Source of the DNA: Chryseobacterium indologenes
Lineage (GTDB): Bacteria; Bacteroidota; Bacteroidia; Flavobacteriales; Weeksellaceae
Direction of reading: 5' to 3'
DNA: 64,000 nucleotides
Assembly: GCA_002439165.1 (NCBI GenBank)
Contig: DJTE01000007.1
Location: 4,129-68,128, forward strand
Part shown: positions 25,589 through 34,181 of the stretch, one piece after another
Numbering within the stretch: position 1 is the first letter of the stretch
How the letters are laid out: the number at the start of each line of letters is the position of its first letter
The notes under the pieces: generated by a model
The model's database searches: none
The model's input: the letters and a program-made list of their open reading frames with translations, nothing else
Told to the model about the DNA's origin: nothing
Position numbers and translations under genes: made by a program

Positions 25589-26512
25589 TTAATGAATGTT
25601 TTTAATGAAATTTATAATTTCTTCAAAAGATTCGCATTGATGTGTGGAGTTGTTGTTGTGAATCTCCCAAATGGGGTTCTGAAAATCAAAATGAAGGGGA
25701 GAAAGATCTTTTTCAAAGTTTTTCTGAAGTAAAGAGTACAGCATTTCTTTATAAACCTGCGGTGCAGATATGGAAGGAGGAACAAACCGGTCACTGACCT
25801 GAAATAAAGATACATTGGTAAGCTCATCATGCTGCAGAAGGAGGTCTTCTACAATTCCTGAAAAAAGCTGCTGATCCTTTACGTACCATATTTTATCGGC
25901 AAATTCTTTGGCCAGCCGCCAGTCGTGGGAAGAGAACAGGATGATTTTGTTCTGCTCTTTAGCCAGTTTACGGAGAGTTTTTAAAATAATTATTTTATTT
26001 TTTTCATCCAGATGGGTAGTGGGTTCGTCGAGGATAATCACCGGGGAATTCTGCGTAATAGCCCGGCCGATGAATGCTTTCTGAAGATTTCCGTCTGAAA
26101 GATTTTTAAGAGGGGTATGCTTATACTGAACAAGGTTAAGCTCCTCTATGATATGGCTAACTTCTTCACGGTCTTCTTTTTTCAGTTCGAAATAAAAAGG
26201 GTAGTAGATGTATTTGCCCAATGAGATGAGATCTTCAACGGTATAATGCTGAGGAATATTCGATTTTGAAAAAACCACTGCAATATTTTCCGCGATTTCT
26301 TTTACCGAAAGGTTTCTTACATTTTTATGGTCAATCAGGATTTCTCCACCTAAAAGAGACTGTTGGTGAAGAATAGATTTAATCAGTGTTGTTTTTCCAA
26401 CCCCGTTATTTCCGATCAGAAGACACACCTCACCCAGCTTCAACTCGGCATCTGCATTTGAAATTAAAGTTTTTTGGTATCCGATGTTGGCTCGTCTGAT
26501 CTGTAAGTGCAT
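25589..26512 (-). CDS. Iron-chelate ABC transporter ATP-binding protein (FecE/FepC-like)
   Basis: The 307-residue ATPase has Walker A GNNGVGKT at residues 34-41, the signature LSDGNLQKAFIGRA, Walker B VIILDEPTTHLD and the switch His in LFSSHDWRLA. The first 230 residues are a normal FecE-like ABC domain; about 75 extra C-terminal residues have no motif I know. It energises uptake through the permease encoded at 27443-28414. In the usual layout permease and ATPase are adjacent; here a GxxExxY gene and repeats lie between them. The substrate-binding protein and receptor are not in this window next to it. Confidence 0.88.
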   Translation of the reverse strand: MHLQIRRANIGYQKTLISNADAELKLGEVCLLIGNNGVGKTTLIKSILHQQSLLGGEILIDHKNVRNLSVKEIAENIAVVFSKSNIPQHYTVEDLISLGKYIYYPFYFELKKEDREEVSHIIEELNLVQYKHTPLKNLSDGNLQKAFIGRAITQNSPVIILDEPTTHLDEKNKIIILKTLRKLAKEQNKIILFSSHDWRLAKEFADKIWYVKDQQLFSGIVEDLLLQHDELTNVSLFQVSDRFVPPSISAPQVYKEMLYSLLQKNFEKDLSPLHFDFQNPIWEIHNNNSTHQCESFEEIINFIKNIH

Positions 26513-26607
26513 ATTGGCTTTGTTAATACAAAATGTCTATTTTATTGCAAAAATACTGTTTTTATGCTGCAAAGAATTTTATGAACCCTAATTTTATTAG
26601 ACGCACC

Positions 26608-26985
26608 CTATAAATAATTAACGACTCTTGTTACTCCGGTTTTAAAAAGATCGGATTGAAAATTAAGTAATAATCCCAGTTTACAGCCGGTCATCTTTAG
26701 GTAAGTTAAAAGTTGGGCTTTGTGGATATTAGTAATGTAATCAACTGTTTTTATTTCCAGTATCAGTTTGTTTTCTATGATTATGTCAAGCCTGAATGCA
26801 TTTTCAATTTTCAAATCTTCATAAATAATTGGCAGAATTTTTTGTTTTTCTACGATTAATCCTGTTTTGTTCAGTTCATAAAACAGACATTCTTCATAGA
26901 CGTGTTCAAATAGACCTGCTCCAAGCTTTTTGTGAATTTTTAGTCCTGTATCAAAAACAATTTTTGATAATTCATTTTCTGTCAT
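26608..26985 (-). CDS. GxxExxY-family protein
   Basis: The 125-residue protein has the family signature at GLFEHVYEECL and a C-terminal LDIIIENKLILEIKTVD block, like the PD-(D/E)xK nuclease-type core of the GxxExxY family. Its function is not established; members are common as single genes in Bacteroidota. It separates the iron ABC ATPase from its permease on the same strand. An inverted pair of the dispersed repeat lies on its upstream side (27013-27085 and 27361-27426), which points to an inserted segment. Confidence 0.88.
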   Translation of the reverse strand: MTENELSKIVFDTGLKIHKKLGAGLFEHVYEECLFYELNKTGLIVEKQKILPIIYEDLKIENAFRLDIIIENKLILEIKTVDYITNIHKAQLLTYLKMTGCKLGLLLNFQSDLFKTGVTRVVNYL

Positions 26986-27012
26986 TGTGTTTTTGTTTTG
27001 TTTTTTGTTGGA

Positions 27013-27085
27013 TTGCGCAAGGGTGCAAGATTTTAAATATTATGCTGTTTTTAAGGCGCAAGAAAATCAAAGATTTTCAGCAAGT
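27013..27085 (+). repeat. Dispersed intergenic repeat, copy 3
   Basis: GCGCAAGGGTGCAAGA, then ATGCTGTTTTTAAGGCGC and GAAAATCAAAGATTTTCAGC. It aligns with 13735-13795 over about 70 nt. Confidence 0.7.
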
Positions 27086-27360
27086 GTTATTTATTAATTT
27101 GTTATAATATGATTTTTCCAGCCTAGCAACATTCTAAATTACAATAATTTTGTGTATATTAATAAGCTGATAATAGTCTTTTTCTAGGCAATAAAATTTT
27201 TTAGTACAGAATACTTATGATTACAAAAGTTATTGTGAATAATAGCTAAACATATTTAAACTTTATTGCACGATAAGAAATTAGATATTAAAGGTGTTTA
27301 AACAGACTTATTATATACTTTTTAATATCGCAAAAAGTTTAAACAATGTTATTATAAAAT

Positions 27361-27426
27361 TTTATCGGAGATAAAATCCTTGCGCCTTAAAAACGGTATA
27401 ATATTAAAAAAAAACAGCGCCTTAGC
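27361..27426 (-). repeat. Dispersed intergenic repeat, copy 4 (inverted)
   Basis: Read on the minus strand it has GCTAAGGCGC, TTAATATTATACCG and GTTTTTAAGGCGCAAGG. It matches the middle of copy 3 in the opposite direction. Confidence 0.65.
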
Positions 27427-27442
27427 GTTTTTCCCAACCTGA

Positions 27443-28414
27443 TTAAACTCTATTCTGCTTCAGAAGCATCACCAGAATAACAGGAATCCCAAACACAGAA
27501 CTGATTACATTCAGCGGAATATGGGTTTTCTCTGAAATGACAGAAAAAACAAGCATGATCAGCATTCCCAGAAACATATTCAGGATCCACTGCTGCCATA
27601 ATTTTGAAGGATTATAGATCAGCCTGCAGAAATGAGGAACAATAATTCCTATAAATAAGATAGGACCTAAAAATGCGGTAATGGATGCCGATAACAGGGA
27701 AGAAGCTGCAATGATCAGGATTTTAAGCTGACTGAGATTCACCCCTAAGCTTTGAGCATAGGATGTTCCCAGAGAATTTCCTATCAACGGTTTTATCGTT
27801 TTAAAACAGAAAAATAATCCAGTGAAAACCAGAATGGAAAGTACGTAGATCTGGTTTCTGGAAACCAGATTGTTGGCTCCGAATGACCATAAGATATAAT
27901 TTTTCAGACTCTGATTTTCCGCATAGAACTGAAGAAGGGAAACAATGGCTCCTGCAAAAGCAGAAACAAGGAACCCGAAAATAATAAGATAAGATTTATC
28001 CTGAAATCTGTTCGACATAGAGAGCAGAACCAGCATCAGTACCAGACTTCCGGCAATCGCAGACAAGCTGAGAAAACTGTTCTGCAGAAATTCGGGAATC
28101 AGAATATCATGAGAAAAGAAAATATAAAAGGCAACGGACAGGCTGGCCACCGAGGTAATTCCCAGAATATCGGGTCCTGCCAATGGATTCTGAAAATACT
28201 CCTGCATCAGAAATCCTGAGGTGGGAATAGAAATCCCGGCAAGAAGCATGACCAGAATGCGGTTGACCCTGATCTCTGCAATCTGGCTGTTGGCAGAATC
28301 TATGAAAAAATCCTGAAGATCTAAGTTTAAAAATCCTGTGTTCAGATTAATTACCACGACCAAAATGATGGCGGCTGTTAAAACCAGACACAGGATCTTG
28401 AATTTATTTGACAT
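27443..28414 (-). CDS. Iron-chelate ABC transporter permease (FecCD family)
   Basis: The 323-residue protein is a full-length FecCD permease with about ten membrane helices. Typical blocks are RVNRILVMLLAGISIPTSGF, EYFQNPLAGPDILGITSVAS, GAIVSLLQFYAENQ and LGPILFIGIIVPHFCRLIY. It imports siderophore, haem or cobalamin type ligands across the inner membrane; the ligand is unknown. Its ATPase is probably the product at 25589-26512. Only 24 bp separate it from the TlpA-like gene upstream, so the two are likely co-transcribed. Confidence 0.92.
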   Translation of the reverse strand: MSNKFKILCLVLTAAIILVVVINLNTGFLNLDLQDFFIDSANSQIAEIRVNRILVMLLAGISIPTSGFLMQEYFQNPLAGPDILGITSVASLSVAFYIFFSHDILIPEFLQNSFLSLSAIAGSLVLMLVLLSMSNRFQDKSYLIIFGFLVSAFAGAIVSLLQFYAENQSLKNYILWSFGANNLVSRNQIYVLSILVFTGLFFCFKTIKPLIGNSLGTSYAQSLGVNLSQLKILIIAASSLLSASITAFLGPILFIGIIVPHFCRLIYNPSKLWQQWILNMFLGMLIMLVFSVISEKTHIPLNVISSVFGIPVILVMLLKQNRV

Positions 28415-28438
28415 TATTCAGAAAGAATTCTGTATATA

Positions 28439-28999
28439 TTATTTTAGCAGGGCATCGATTTTTGAGTTCAGTACTTCTTCCGTCATCATTCCCGGATATT
28501 CGTCAATCTTATCTCCTTTTCTCATATAGGTAAAAGGAATTGAACCTCCGTCCCACTGTTTGAAATTATTGGTAAAGAAAGTAGGATCCAGCTGCTGGCC
28601 ATCCAGAAGAATAATATGTCTGGCCAGATCATTTTGCTGGGCAAAGTTTTTTACGGCAGTGTCCCATTCCGTTTTATCATCCAGACTGATGAAGGTAAAT
28701 TTAACAGGTTTGTTTTTCAGCTCCTGCATTTTATTTTTAAAATGAGGAATTTCTCTCATACACGGGCCACACCAGGTTGCGAAAAAGTTCGTTACGTAAA
28801 GTGTATCATTATTTTGAGCTAAATATTTTCCTACATTTTCAGCTGTAAACTCTTTTGGCGTATAAGCACCGGTTTCGGCAGAGGTCTTTTCCACAGTAGA
28901 AAGAGAATCCGTGGGCGTAGTGGCATCTGTTTTGCCACCTTCTTTTTTGCAGCTGTAAAGCGCGGAAAGAATAAGCGTGGATAAAATTATCTTCTTCAT
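28439..28999 (-). CDS. TlpA-like thioredoxin-fold lipoprotein
   Basis: The 186-residue product has a lipoprotein signal (MKKIILSTLILSALYSCKKE, Cys17). It then has a thioredoxin-fold domain with the redox pair in FFATWCGPCMREIPHFK and a cis-Pro region at GGSIPFTYMRKG. Such TlpA/ResA-like proteins reduce disulfides in the periplasm. It heads the iron permease unit and diverges from the oxidoreductase at 29032. A role in keeping a chelate-uptake or haem partner reduced is possible but not shown. Confidence 0.88.
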   Translation of the reverse strand: MKKIILSTLILSALYSCKKEGGKTDATTPTDSLSTVEKTSAETGAYTPKEFTAENVGKYLAQNNDTLYVTNFFATWCGPCMREIPHFKNKMQELKNKPVKFTFISLDDKTEWDTAVKNFAQQNDLARHIILLDGQQLDPTFFTNNFKQWDGGSIPFTYMRKGDKIDEYPGMMTEEVLNSKIDALLK

Positions 29000-29014
29000 A
29001 AATTATTTTTTGTC

Positions 29015-29022
29015 TATTTTTG
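29015..29022 (+). promoter_or_regulatory. -7 element (TATTTTTG) of the PaaE-like reductase gene
   Basis: TATTTTTG ends 9 nt before ATG 29032, implying a very short leader. No clear -33 TTG. Confidence 0.5.
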
Positions 29023-29031
29023 GATTGAAGT

Positions 29032-30156
29032 ATGAAACAACAAATCTATAAAGGGAAACTGATCCGGTTTCACCGGTTAAAAGTAACGAAAAAGGAAGAA
29101 CTGACCAAAAATACTTTCTCCCTGGAGTTTGAAATTCCTGGAGAACTTGAGGAGAATTTCAGATTTGAAGCCGGCCAGTTTGTAAGCATACAGTTTATGG
29201 CTCATGGAAAAGAAGTCATCAATGACTATTCAATGACTTCAGCACCTTATGAGAAAAGAATATGTCTCGGAATAAAGATAAATTCCCCTGAAGGAGCAGC
29301 TTCACAGCTGTTTCATCATTACCGTGAAGGAGATGAAATGCTGGTAAGTGAACCTTCCGGAAGATTTACACTGGTTTCAAAGCCCAGTGAGTTCAGAACG
29401 ATCGTTGCTTTTGCTGCCGGCATAGGAATCACTCCGATTCTCAGTCATTTTAAAAATATTCTGCACAATGAGCCACGCACCAGGCTGTTCCTGTTCTTTG
29501 GAAATAAAAGTTCAGATGAAGTGGTATACAGGGATCAGCTGGATAACCTGGCCAGAACGTGCGGAGACAGACTTCAGATCTTCTACTTTTTCTCACAGGA
29601 AAAAATGGCAGATCAGTTTTTTTATGGAAGGCTGGACGGGAAAAAATTAAGCCTGATCATCAATCAGATCCTTCATCTGGATGATACGGATGAAGAATCT
29701 ACGATCTGGGATGCGGTAGATGAAGTACTGATCTGCGGAAAGGGAGAAATGATCAAAACACTGGCTAATGCCTGCTATCATCACGGCATTCCCAAAAAAA
29801 ATATACATTTTGAACTGTTTGAAGAGTTTAACGATGATATTTACCCGATAGAAAAGGAGTTTCCGCTGATCAGAAATGTTGAAGTGGAATTCAAAGCATT
29901 AGGGAAAGAATATCAGGTGGAGCTTCCGGATAATCGTGAAAAGATCCTGCAGCAGCTGCTGGTTCAGGATTTTCCGGTTCCTTATTCCTGTAAATCCGGG
30001 ATATGCGGAAGCTGTGAGTGTTATCTGGAAGAAGGAGAAGTAGAGCTTCTGGAAAATGAATACCTTACAGAGAAAGAAGAAGCACAGGGGAAAATATTAG
30101 CCTGCATGTCGATAGCAAAAAGTAAAAAAATAAAGCTTAACTTTGATCTTAGTTGA
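29032..30156 (+). CDS. FAD/NAD(P)H oxidoreductase with C-terminal 2Fe-2S ferredoxin domain (PaaE-like)
   Basis: The 374-residue protein has a ferredoxin-NADP reductase core: FEAGQFVSIQF and NDYSMTSAPYEK for FAD, AAGIGITPILSHFKN for NAD(P), and EVLICGKGEMI. The C-terminal plant-type ferredoxin domain has its four cluster cysteines in CKSGICGSCECYL and LACMSIAK. This order matches PaaE and Hcr-like reductases that pass electrons from NADPH to an oxygenase. No phenylacetate oxygenase genes are near, so its partner is unknown. The stop overlaps the TTG start of the next gene. Confidence 0.9.
   Translation: MKQQIYKGKLIRFHRLKVTKKEELTKNTFSLEFEIPGELEENFRFEAGQFVSIQFMAHGKEVINDYSMTSAPYEKRICLGIKINSPEGAASQLFHHYREGDEMLVSEPSGRFTLVSKPSEFRTIVAFAAGIGITPILSHFKNILHNEPRTRLFLFFGNKSSDEVVYRDQLDNLARTCGDRLQIFYFFSQEKMADQFFYGRLDGKKLSLIINQILHLDDTDEESTIWDAVDEVLICGKGEMIKTLANACYHHGIPKKNIHFELFEEFNDDIYPIEKEFPLIRNVEVEFKALGKEYQVELPDNREKILQQLLVQDFPVPYSCKSGICGSCECYLEEGEVELLENEYLTEKEEAQGKILACMSIAKSKKIKLNFDLS
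29041..29048 (-). promoter_or_regulatory. -7 element (TAGATTTG) for the tlpA-like operon, inside the divergent ORF
   Basis: On the minus strand TAGATTTG matches TAnnTTTG 42 bp before the TlpA-like start, and lies within the first codons of the reductase gene. Confidence 0.45.
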
Positions 30157-30770
30157 GGATTATTAGGAACATATTTAATTTAACCTTTGTGTCAATAGAA
30201 ATGGGAGTTCTGTTGATCATACTCTGCAATGCCTGGGTTTTCGGACTGACGAACGGGCGTACCTATACCAAAATTTCAAAAATCCCGCCGAGAGAAGTTG
30301 CTTTGGTCCTGGGAACTTCTCCCAAAATGAGATCAGGACTTTCCAACCCTTATTTTACGAAAAGGATGGATGCTGCCGCACTTCTTTACCATCACGGGAA
30401 AATCAGAAAGATTATTGTAAGCGGTGAAAAAAGTAAAGGGTATAATGAACCTGCTGCAATGAAGAATTATTTGATTTATCAGGAAGGGGTTCCGGAAGAT
30501 ATTATTGTAGAAGATCCGAAAGGATTTAACACCTATAAAAGTATTTTACGCTGCAAGGATGTATATAAGAAAACAGACGTGATCATTGTTTCACAGGGTT
30601 TTCATAATCTCCGTGCCCTGTTTTTTGCAAGAAACAACAATATGAATGCGCTGGGATTTGATGCACAGGACGTAACAAAGCCCGAAAGCTACTACAGAAA
30701 TCAGTTCCGGGAGATTCTCGCCAGAGTGATTGCTGTAGTATATTTTATATTGGGAATTTCTCCGGATTAG
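30153..30770 (+). CDS. SanA/YdcF-like DUF218 membrane-anchored protein
   Basis: The 205-residue product starts with one membrane helix (VSIEMGVLLIILCNAWVFGL). A DUF218 domain follows with VALVLGTSP, RMDAAALLYHHGKIRKIIVSG, GFNTYKSILRCKDVY and VSQGFHNLRALFFAR. SanA affects vancomycin sensitivity and envelope barrier function in E. coli; the biochemical activity is unsettled. The start is TTG at 30153, overlapping the TGA of the upstream gene (TTGA), so coupled translation is likely. The stop overlaps that of the convergent tamL by 4 bp. Confidence 0.83.
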   Translation: MRIIRNIFNLTFVSIEMGVLLIILCNAWVFGLTNGRTYTKISKIPPREVALVLGTSPKMRSGLSNPYFTKRMDAAALLYHHGKIRKIIVSGEKSKGYNEPAAMKNYLIYQEGVPEDIIVEDPKGFNTYKSILRCKDVYKKTDVIIVSQGFHNLRALFFARNNNMNALGFDAQDVTKPESYYRNQFREILARVIAVVYFILGISPD

Positions 30771-33391
30771 AAAGGGTATCCGAATGCAATATTCAGTGTA
30801 GGTTTGAAAGGCTGGAAATTCTTAAATCTCCATCGGTCTCCATCCGGTTTATTCGGATCATAGATTTTGTAAGCAAGATCAAGTCTCAGAGTAATATAGG
30901 CAATATTCAGTCTTAATCCCACACCGCTTCCGATTCCAACCTGTCCCAGGAATTTGTTGAATTTGAATTCATCACCATAACCTCCTGTTCCATCGGGCTT
31001 TCTAAGGCTCCATGTATTTCCTATATCCGTAAATAATGCACCTTCATACATTTCATTAAAGGGAATCCTGTATTCTATGTTTGTGGTGAGTTTCACATTG
31101 TTCGTCATATAGGTACGCACTCTTTCATCAATCTGGGAATCTGAAGGTCCAAGCCCTCCAAAAGCTACCCAGGCTCTGATATCATTGGATCCACCGTTGA
31201 AATAAGACTTAATAACCGGCATATCCGTAGAGTTTCCGTAAGGAATACCGAGACCGATAAACTGTCTCAATACTAAAGTCTGATTGCCATTGAATTTAAA
31301 ATATTTTCGGGTATCGATATCAAATTTCACAAACTGGGCGTATGGGAGTCCGAAAATTGTTCTCTGAGGATTCGTGATAACACCTCCTGCATCTCTTTTT
31401 TGATTGAATATGCTTAAAATATTACCTGCAAGTTCTACTTTTCCGTTAAAATAGAACGCATTCGGATAATCTTTTTTACCAATCTCACTGTAAACAAAAT
31501 TATAGATCATGGAAGAAATGAGGATATCCTGAGTTTGTCTGTCCTTATTCACGAGCGATCCCATAAATGCCAGCAGAAGATCCTGGTTTTTCTTATCCAG
31601 TGAACCTATGTAAGCATTGTTTTTCAGAATCATTTCTGAAACATCATCAATACTGAGTTGCCCTGAAAGGTACTTGTTCTCAATATCCGCCAGTTCCGGA
31701 ATATTAGCCGTGTAATCAAAATAATTTCTGAACATATCATCCTTGATTCTTTCATCGTTCGTGAAATAATCATAATAGGCATCTTTATTTTTGGTAAGAC
31801 TGACCTGCGTATTGAACAGGGTAAGTCTGTGTGAAACCTGATCGTTGACATTGGCCTGATAATTAAGTCCCGTATTAAAATTTACCCTTCCCAGGCCGAT
31901 ATTATTCTGTACCGATGCCCCTAAAAGAATAGAGGAAGTTGGAGTATATCTTTTGGGAAGAAGTTTATAATAATCAAAAGGAAGCAGCAGCCTCGGGAAA
32001 TTGAGGGACGCCTGGGCTGAAATTTCATAAGCCAGTTCTCTTTTACTGATATCTTTGGTACTTCTTATGGACCCGAAAGCTCCGGAAAGACTCGTTGAAA
32101 GGTTTTCCGCCCCTCGGAAGACATTCCTTGTGGTAAGATCTACGGAAGGGGACACCCCGAGATTCAGAATCTGGGAATAATTGACGTCGGTTCCTACCTT
32201 CAGTTCATATTTAGGCAGAGGTTTCAGAACATAAAGAACATCGATAATACTGTCATTAGGTGCTGTACCGCCACCTCTTCTCAGGGAATCTCTTGCCTTT
32301 ACAAGGCTGAAGTTGTTCATTGCGAGAAGATTTCTTTTGGTAAGATCCAGTTTTTTCTGGTCATATACCTGTTTGTTGTCTATGATAACGGATCTCCACA
32401 GTGATGATATTTTATAATTATCGTTCACTCTATGGAATCTTATTCTCCGCAGGCTGTCTTTCACCGTATTTTTAGGGTAGTCACCATTCTCTTCTATGAT
32501 GGCCACATCTATATTCCCGATCGTGGAGATTTTATAAGGACGGTCTGTGGAATCCCGGTGGATCTCAAGTACAAGAGGAACCTGTTTTTTATTTTTTAAG
32601 GTATCGGCAACAAAGGACACCTCTTCATTGGAGCTGTTGAACCTGTAATATCCTTTTTCCCTCATCAGGTCGGTAATTCTTGCCGCTTCTTTTTCAAGCA
32701 CGGTCTGGTCCAGAATCTGGCCGGATCTTATCAGACTCTTGTCTAGTTTCTGCCAGTAAAGGCCTTTAACGGTAGGATCTGTAATATTATAGTAATAGTC
32801 CTTGATATAAGTGGGTTCGTTATGCCTGATGAAATAATTGACAGCAGCCTTTTTTGAAGCAGAATCAAGCACATGCTTAAAGTTGACTTCTGAATTCCAG
32901 AAACCTCTGTAAACCATTCTTTTCTCAATAGATTCAGCACTTTTTTCACTTCTTGTCTGATCCAGAATAACAGGCGGGCTTCCCCAATTGTGAAGGAGAC
33001 GGTCTAAAAAGAGCGTTTTTCCCACGTTATTTTTCATACCGTATTTGATGAACAGGGAATCTCTCAGTTTCTGATCTCTCATTTCACTGGGATACGTCAT
33101 GTATTCATTAAGCAGGGTATCATATTTGGGATTAGCCATATTATAAAAACCGAGACTTAACGGCATAAAGAGAAGCTGCTTTTTATTGGGCTTCTGCTGT
33201 ACATAATCTTTCAGCTCTTCATCAAAAGATTCTTTCTTATCTTCGAATTCAAAATTGTTTTTGGTGAGCAGATATTCGCCATCCGGAACCTTTTTGGTTG
33301 TGCTGCATGCGTAAAGTAGGCCAACAAATGTTGCAAATGAGATAATTTTATAATATTTTTGAGGAGAATTCTTATAATGCTTACAGCTCAT
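30767..33391 (-). CDS. tamL: Outer-membrane assembly lipoprotein TamL (BamA/TamA superfamily)
   Basis: The 874-residue product begins with a lipoprotein-type signal (ISFATFVGLLYACSTTKKVP, Cys at about 29). POTRA-like segments follow, then a C-terminal Omp85 barrel: FNGGSNDIRAWVAFGGLGPS near residue 730 carries the barrel's RAW-type motif, and LNIAFGYPF closes it. Bacteroidota carry lipidated TamL in place of TamA. It helps insert outer-membrane proteins. tamB is not next to it in this window. Its ATG at 33391 lies inside the 5' end of the divergent methyltransferase gene. Confidence 0.9.
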   Translation of the reverse strand: MSCKHYKNSPQKYYKIISFATFVGLLYACSTTKKVPDGEYLLTKNNFEFEDKKESFDEELKDYVQQKPNKKQLLFMPLSLGFYNMANPKYDTLLNEYMTYPSEMRDQKLRDSLFIKYGMKNNVGKTLFLDRLLHNWGSPPVILDQTRSEKSAESIEKRMVYRGFWNSEVNFKHVLDSASKKAAVNYFIRHNEPTYIKDYYYNITDPTVKGLYWQKLDKSLIRSGQILDQTVLEKEAARITDLMREKGYYRFNSSNEEVSFVADTLKNKKQVPLVLEIHRDSTDRPYKISTIGNIDVAIIEENGDYPKNTVKDSLRRIRFHRVNDNYKISSLWRSVIIDNKQVYDQKKLDLTKRNLLAMNNFSLVKARDSLRRGGGTAPNDSIIDVLYVLKPLPKYELKVGTDVNYSQILNLGVSPSVDLTTRNVFRGAENLSTSLSGAFGSIRSTKDISKRELAYEISAQASLNFPRLLLPFDYYKLLPKRYTPTSSILLGASVQNNIGLGRVNFNTGLNYQANVNDQVSHRLTLFNTQVSLTKNKDAYYDYFTNDERIKDDMFRNYFDYTANIPELADIENKYLSGQLSIDDVSEMILKNNAYIGSLDKKNQDLLLAFMGSLVNKDRQTQDILISSMIYNFVYSEIGKKDYPNAFYFNGKVELAGNILSIFNQKRDAGGVITNPQRTIFGLPYAQFVKFDIDTRKYFKFNGNQTLVLRQFIGLGIPYGNSTDMPVIKSYFNGGSNDIRAWVAFGGLGPSDSQIDERVRTYMTNNVKLTTNIEYRIPFNEMYEGALFTDIGNTWSLRKPDGTGGYGDEFKFNKFLGQVGIGSGVGLRLNIAYITLRLDLAYKIYDPNKPDGDRWRFKNFQPFKPTLNIAFGYPF
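33331..33361 (+). promoter_or_regulatory. Promoter of the trmH-family gene, inside the tamL coding region
   Basis: TTG (33331-33333), a 20-bp spacer and TATTTTTG (33354-33361) match the consensus. The predicted start lies about 10 nt before ATG 33377, and the upstream in-frame TTG at 33359 falls inside the promoter. Confidence 0.7.
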
Positions 33392-34102
33392 ACAATAAAA
33401 GTTTTACAGTCTTTAGATAAAAAGAAGTTCAGACAAAAATACAATTTGTTTTTGGTTGAAGGTAATAAAATCATTTGTGAACTTTTCGATTCAAACATTA
33501 AAATTAAGGAAATATTCTCTACGGATCCGCAAAAATTAGGCCGTACAGATGCACCTGTTATCCAGATCACTGAAAATGAGCTGAAAAAGATCAGCTTTCT
33601 TAAAACCCCGAAAGATTCCGTGGCGGTATGCTATCTTGCTGAAGGGGAAATAAAAGAAGACAGAGAGGTACAACTCGTTCTGGACGGGATTCAGGATCCC
33701 GGAAATCTGGGCACAATTATCCGCCTGGCAGACTGGTTCGGCATTGAACAGATCATCTGCAGCGAAGATACGGTAGATGTTTACAATCCAAAAGTAATAC
33801 AGGCGACAATGGGATCTTTTACCCGGGTAAATACTGTTTATACAGATCTTGTGGACTATCTGTCCGGAACGGAAAGCGTAAATATCGGAACAGATATGGA
33901 AGGGGAAAGTATTTATTCGTTTGAGAAGCCGGAGAAAATGAATCTTATTCTCGGCAATGAAGGAAACGGAATGCGTCCTGAAACAGAAAAATTACTTCAT
34001 AGGTGTGTAACGATTCCGAGATTCGGAAAATCACAGTCTACGGAAAGCCTGAATGTCTCTATGGCAGCAGGAATTGTGCTGGGGCAGCTTTTCAGAAGTT
34101 AA
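33377..34102 (+). CDS. SpoU/TrmH-family RNA 2'-O-methyltransferase
   Basis: From ATG 33377 the 241-residue product has an N-terminal SpoU substrate-binding domain (KKFRQKYNLFLVEG) and a SPOUT domain. The three SpoU motifs are LVLDGIQDPGNLGTIIRLAD, LILGNEGNGM and TIPRFGKSQSTESLNVSMAA. It methylates the 2'-OH of a ribose in rRNA or tRNA; the site is unknown. A longer start at 33359 is excluded by the promoter. The first 15 bp of the gene overlap the start of divergent tamL. Confidence 0.92.
   Translation: MLTAHTIKVLQSLDKKKFRQKYNLFLVEGNKIICELFDSNIKIKEIFSTDPQKLGRTDAPVIQITENELKKISFLKTPKDSVAVCYLAEGEIKEDREVQLVLDGIQDPGNLGTIIRLADWFGIEQIICSEDTVDVYNPKVIQATMGSFTRVNTVYTDLVDYLSGTESVNIGTDMEGESIYSFEKPEKMNLILGNEGNGMRPETEKLLHRCVTIPRFGKSQSTESLNVSMAAGIVLGQLFRS
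33434..33441 (-). promoter_or_regulatory. Candidate -7 element (TATTTTTG) for tamL, inside the divergent ORF
   Basis: On the minus strand TATTTTTG lies 43 bp before the tamL start. No matching -33 TTG was found. Confidence 0.4.
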
Positions 34103-34105
34103 ATT

Positions 34106-34175
34106 TATAAGATTTCAGATTTCAGATCTTGATAGGATATTATTCATTTATCTGTCTGAAATCTGAAATCTTATA
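34106..34175. terminator. Perfect 21-bp inverted repeat between convergent genes
   Basis: Arms 34106-34126 and 34155-34175 pair perfectly around a 28-nt loop. Each arm contains GATTTCA twice in tandem. It likely ends both the methyltransferase and the 34182 gene transcripts, though only short T-runs follow. Confidence 0.6.
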
Positions 34176-34181
34176 TTTATT

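Larger units (their letters stand above)
26986..27442. other. Repeat-bounded AT-rich gap between GxxExxY and the permease
   Basis: The gap holds two oppositely oriented copies of the dispersed repeat with about 275 bp of very AT-rich DNA between them. No ORF, tRNA or promoter was clear. Confidence 0.55.

Noticed and set aside
33359..33376. TTG start for the TrmH-family gene
   Set aside because: It lies inside the TATTTTTG promoter element, upstream of the expected transcript start.
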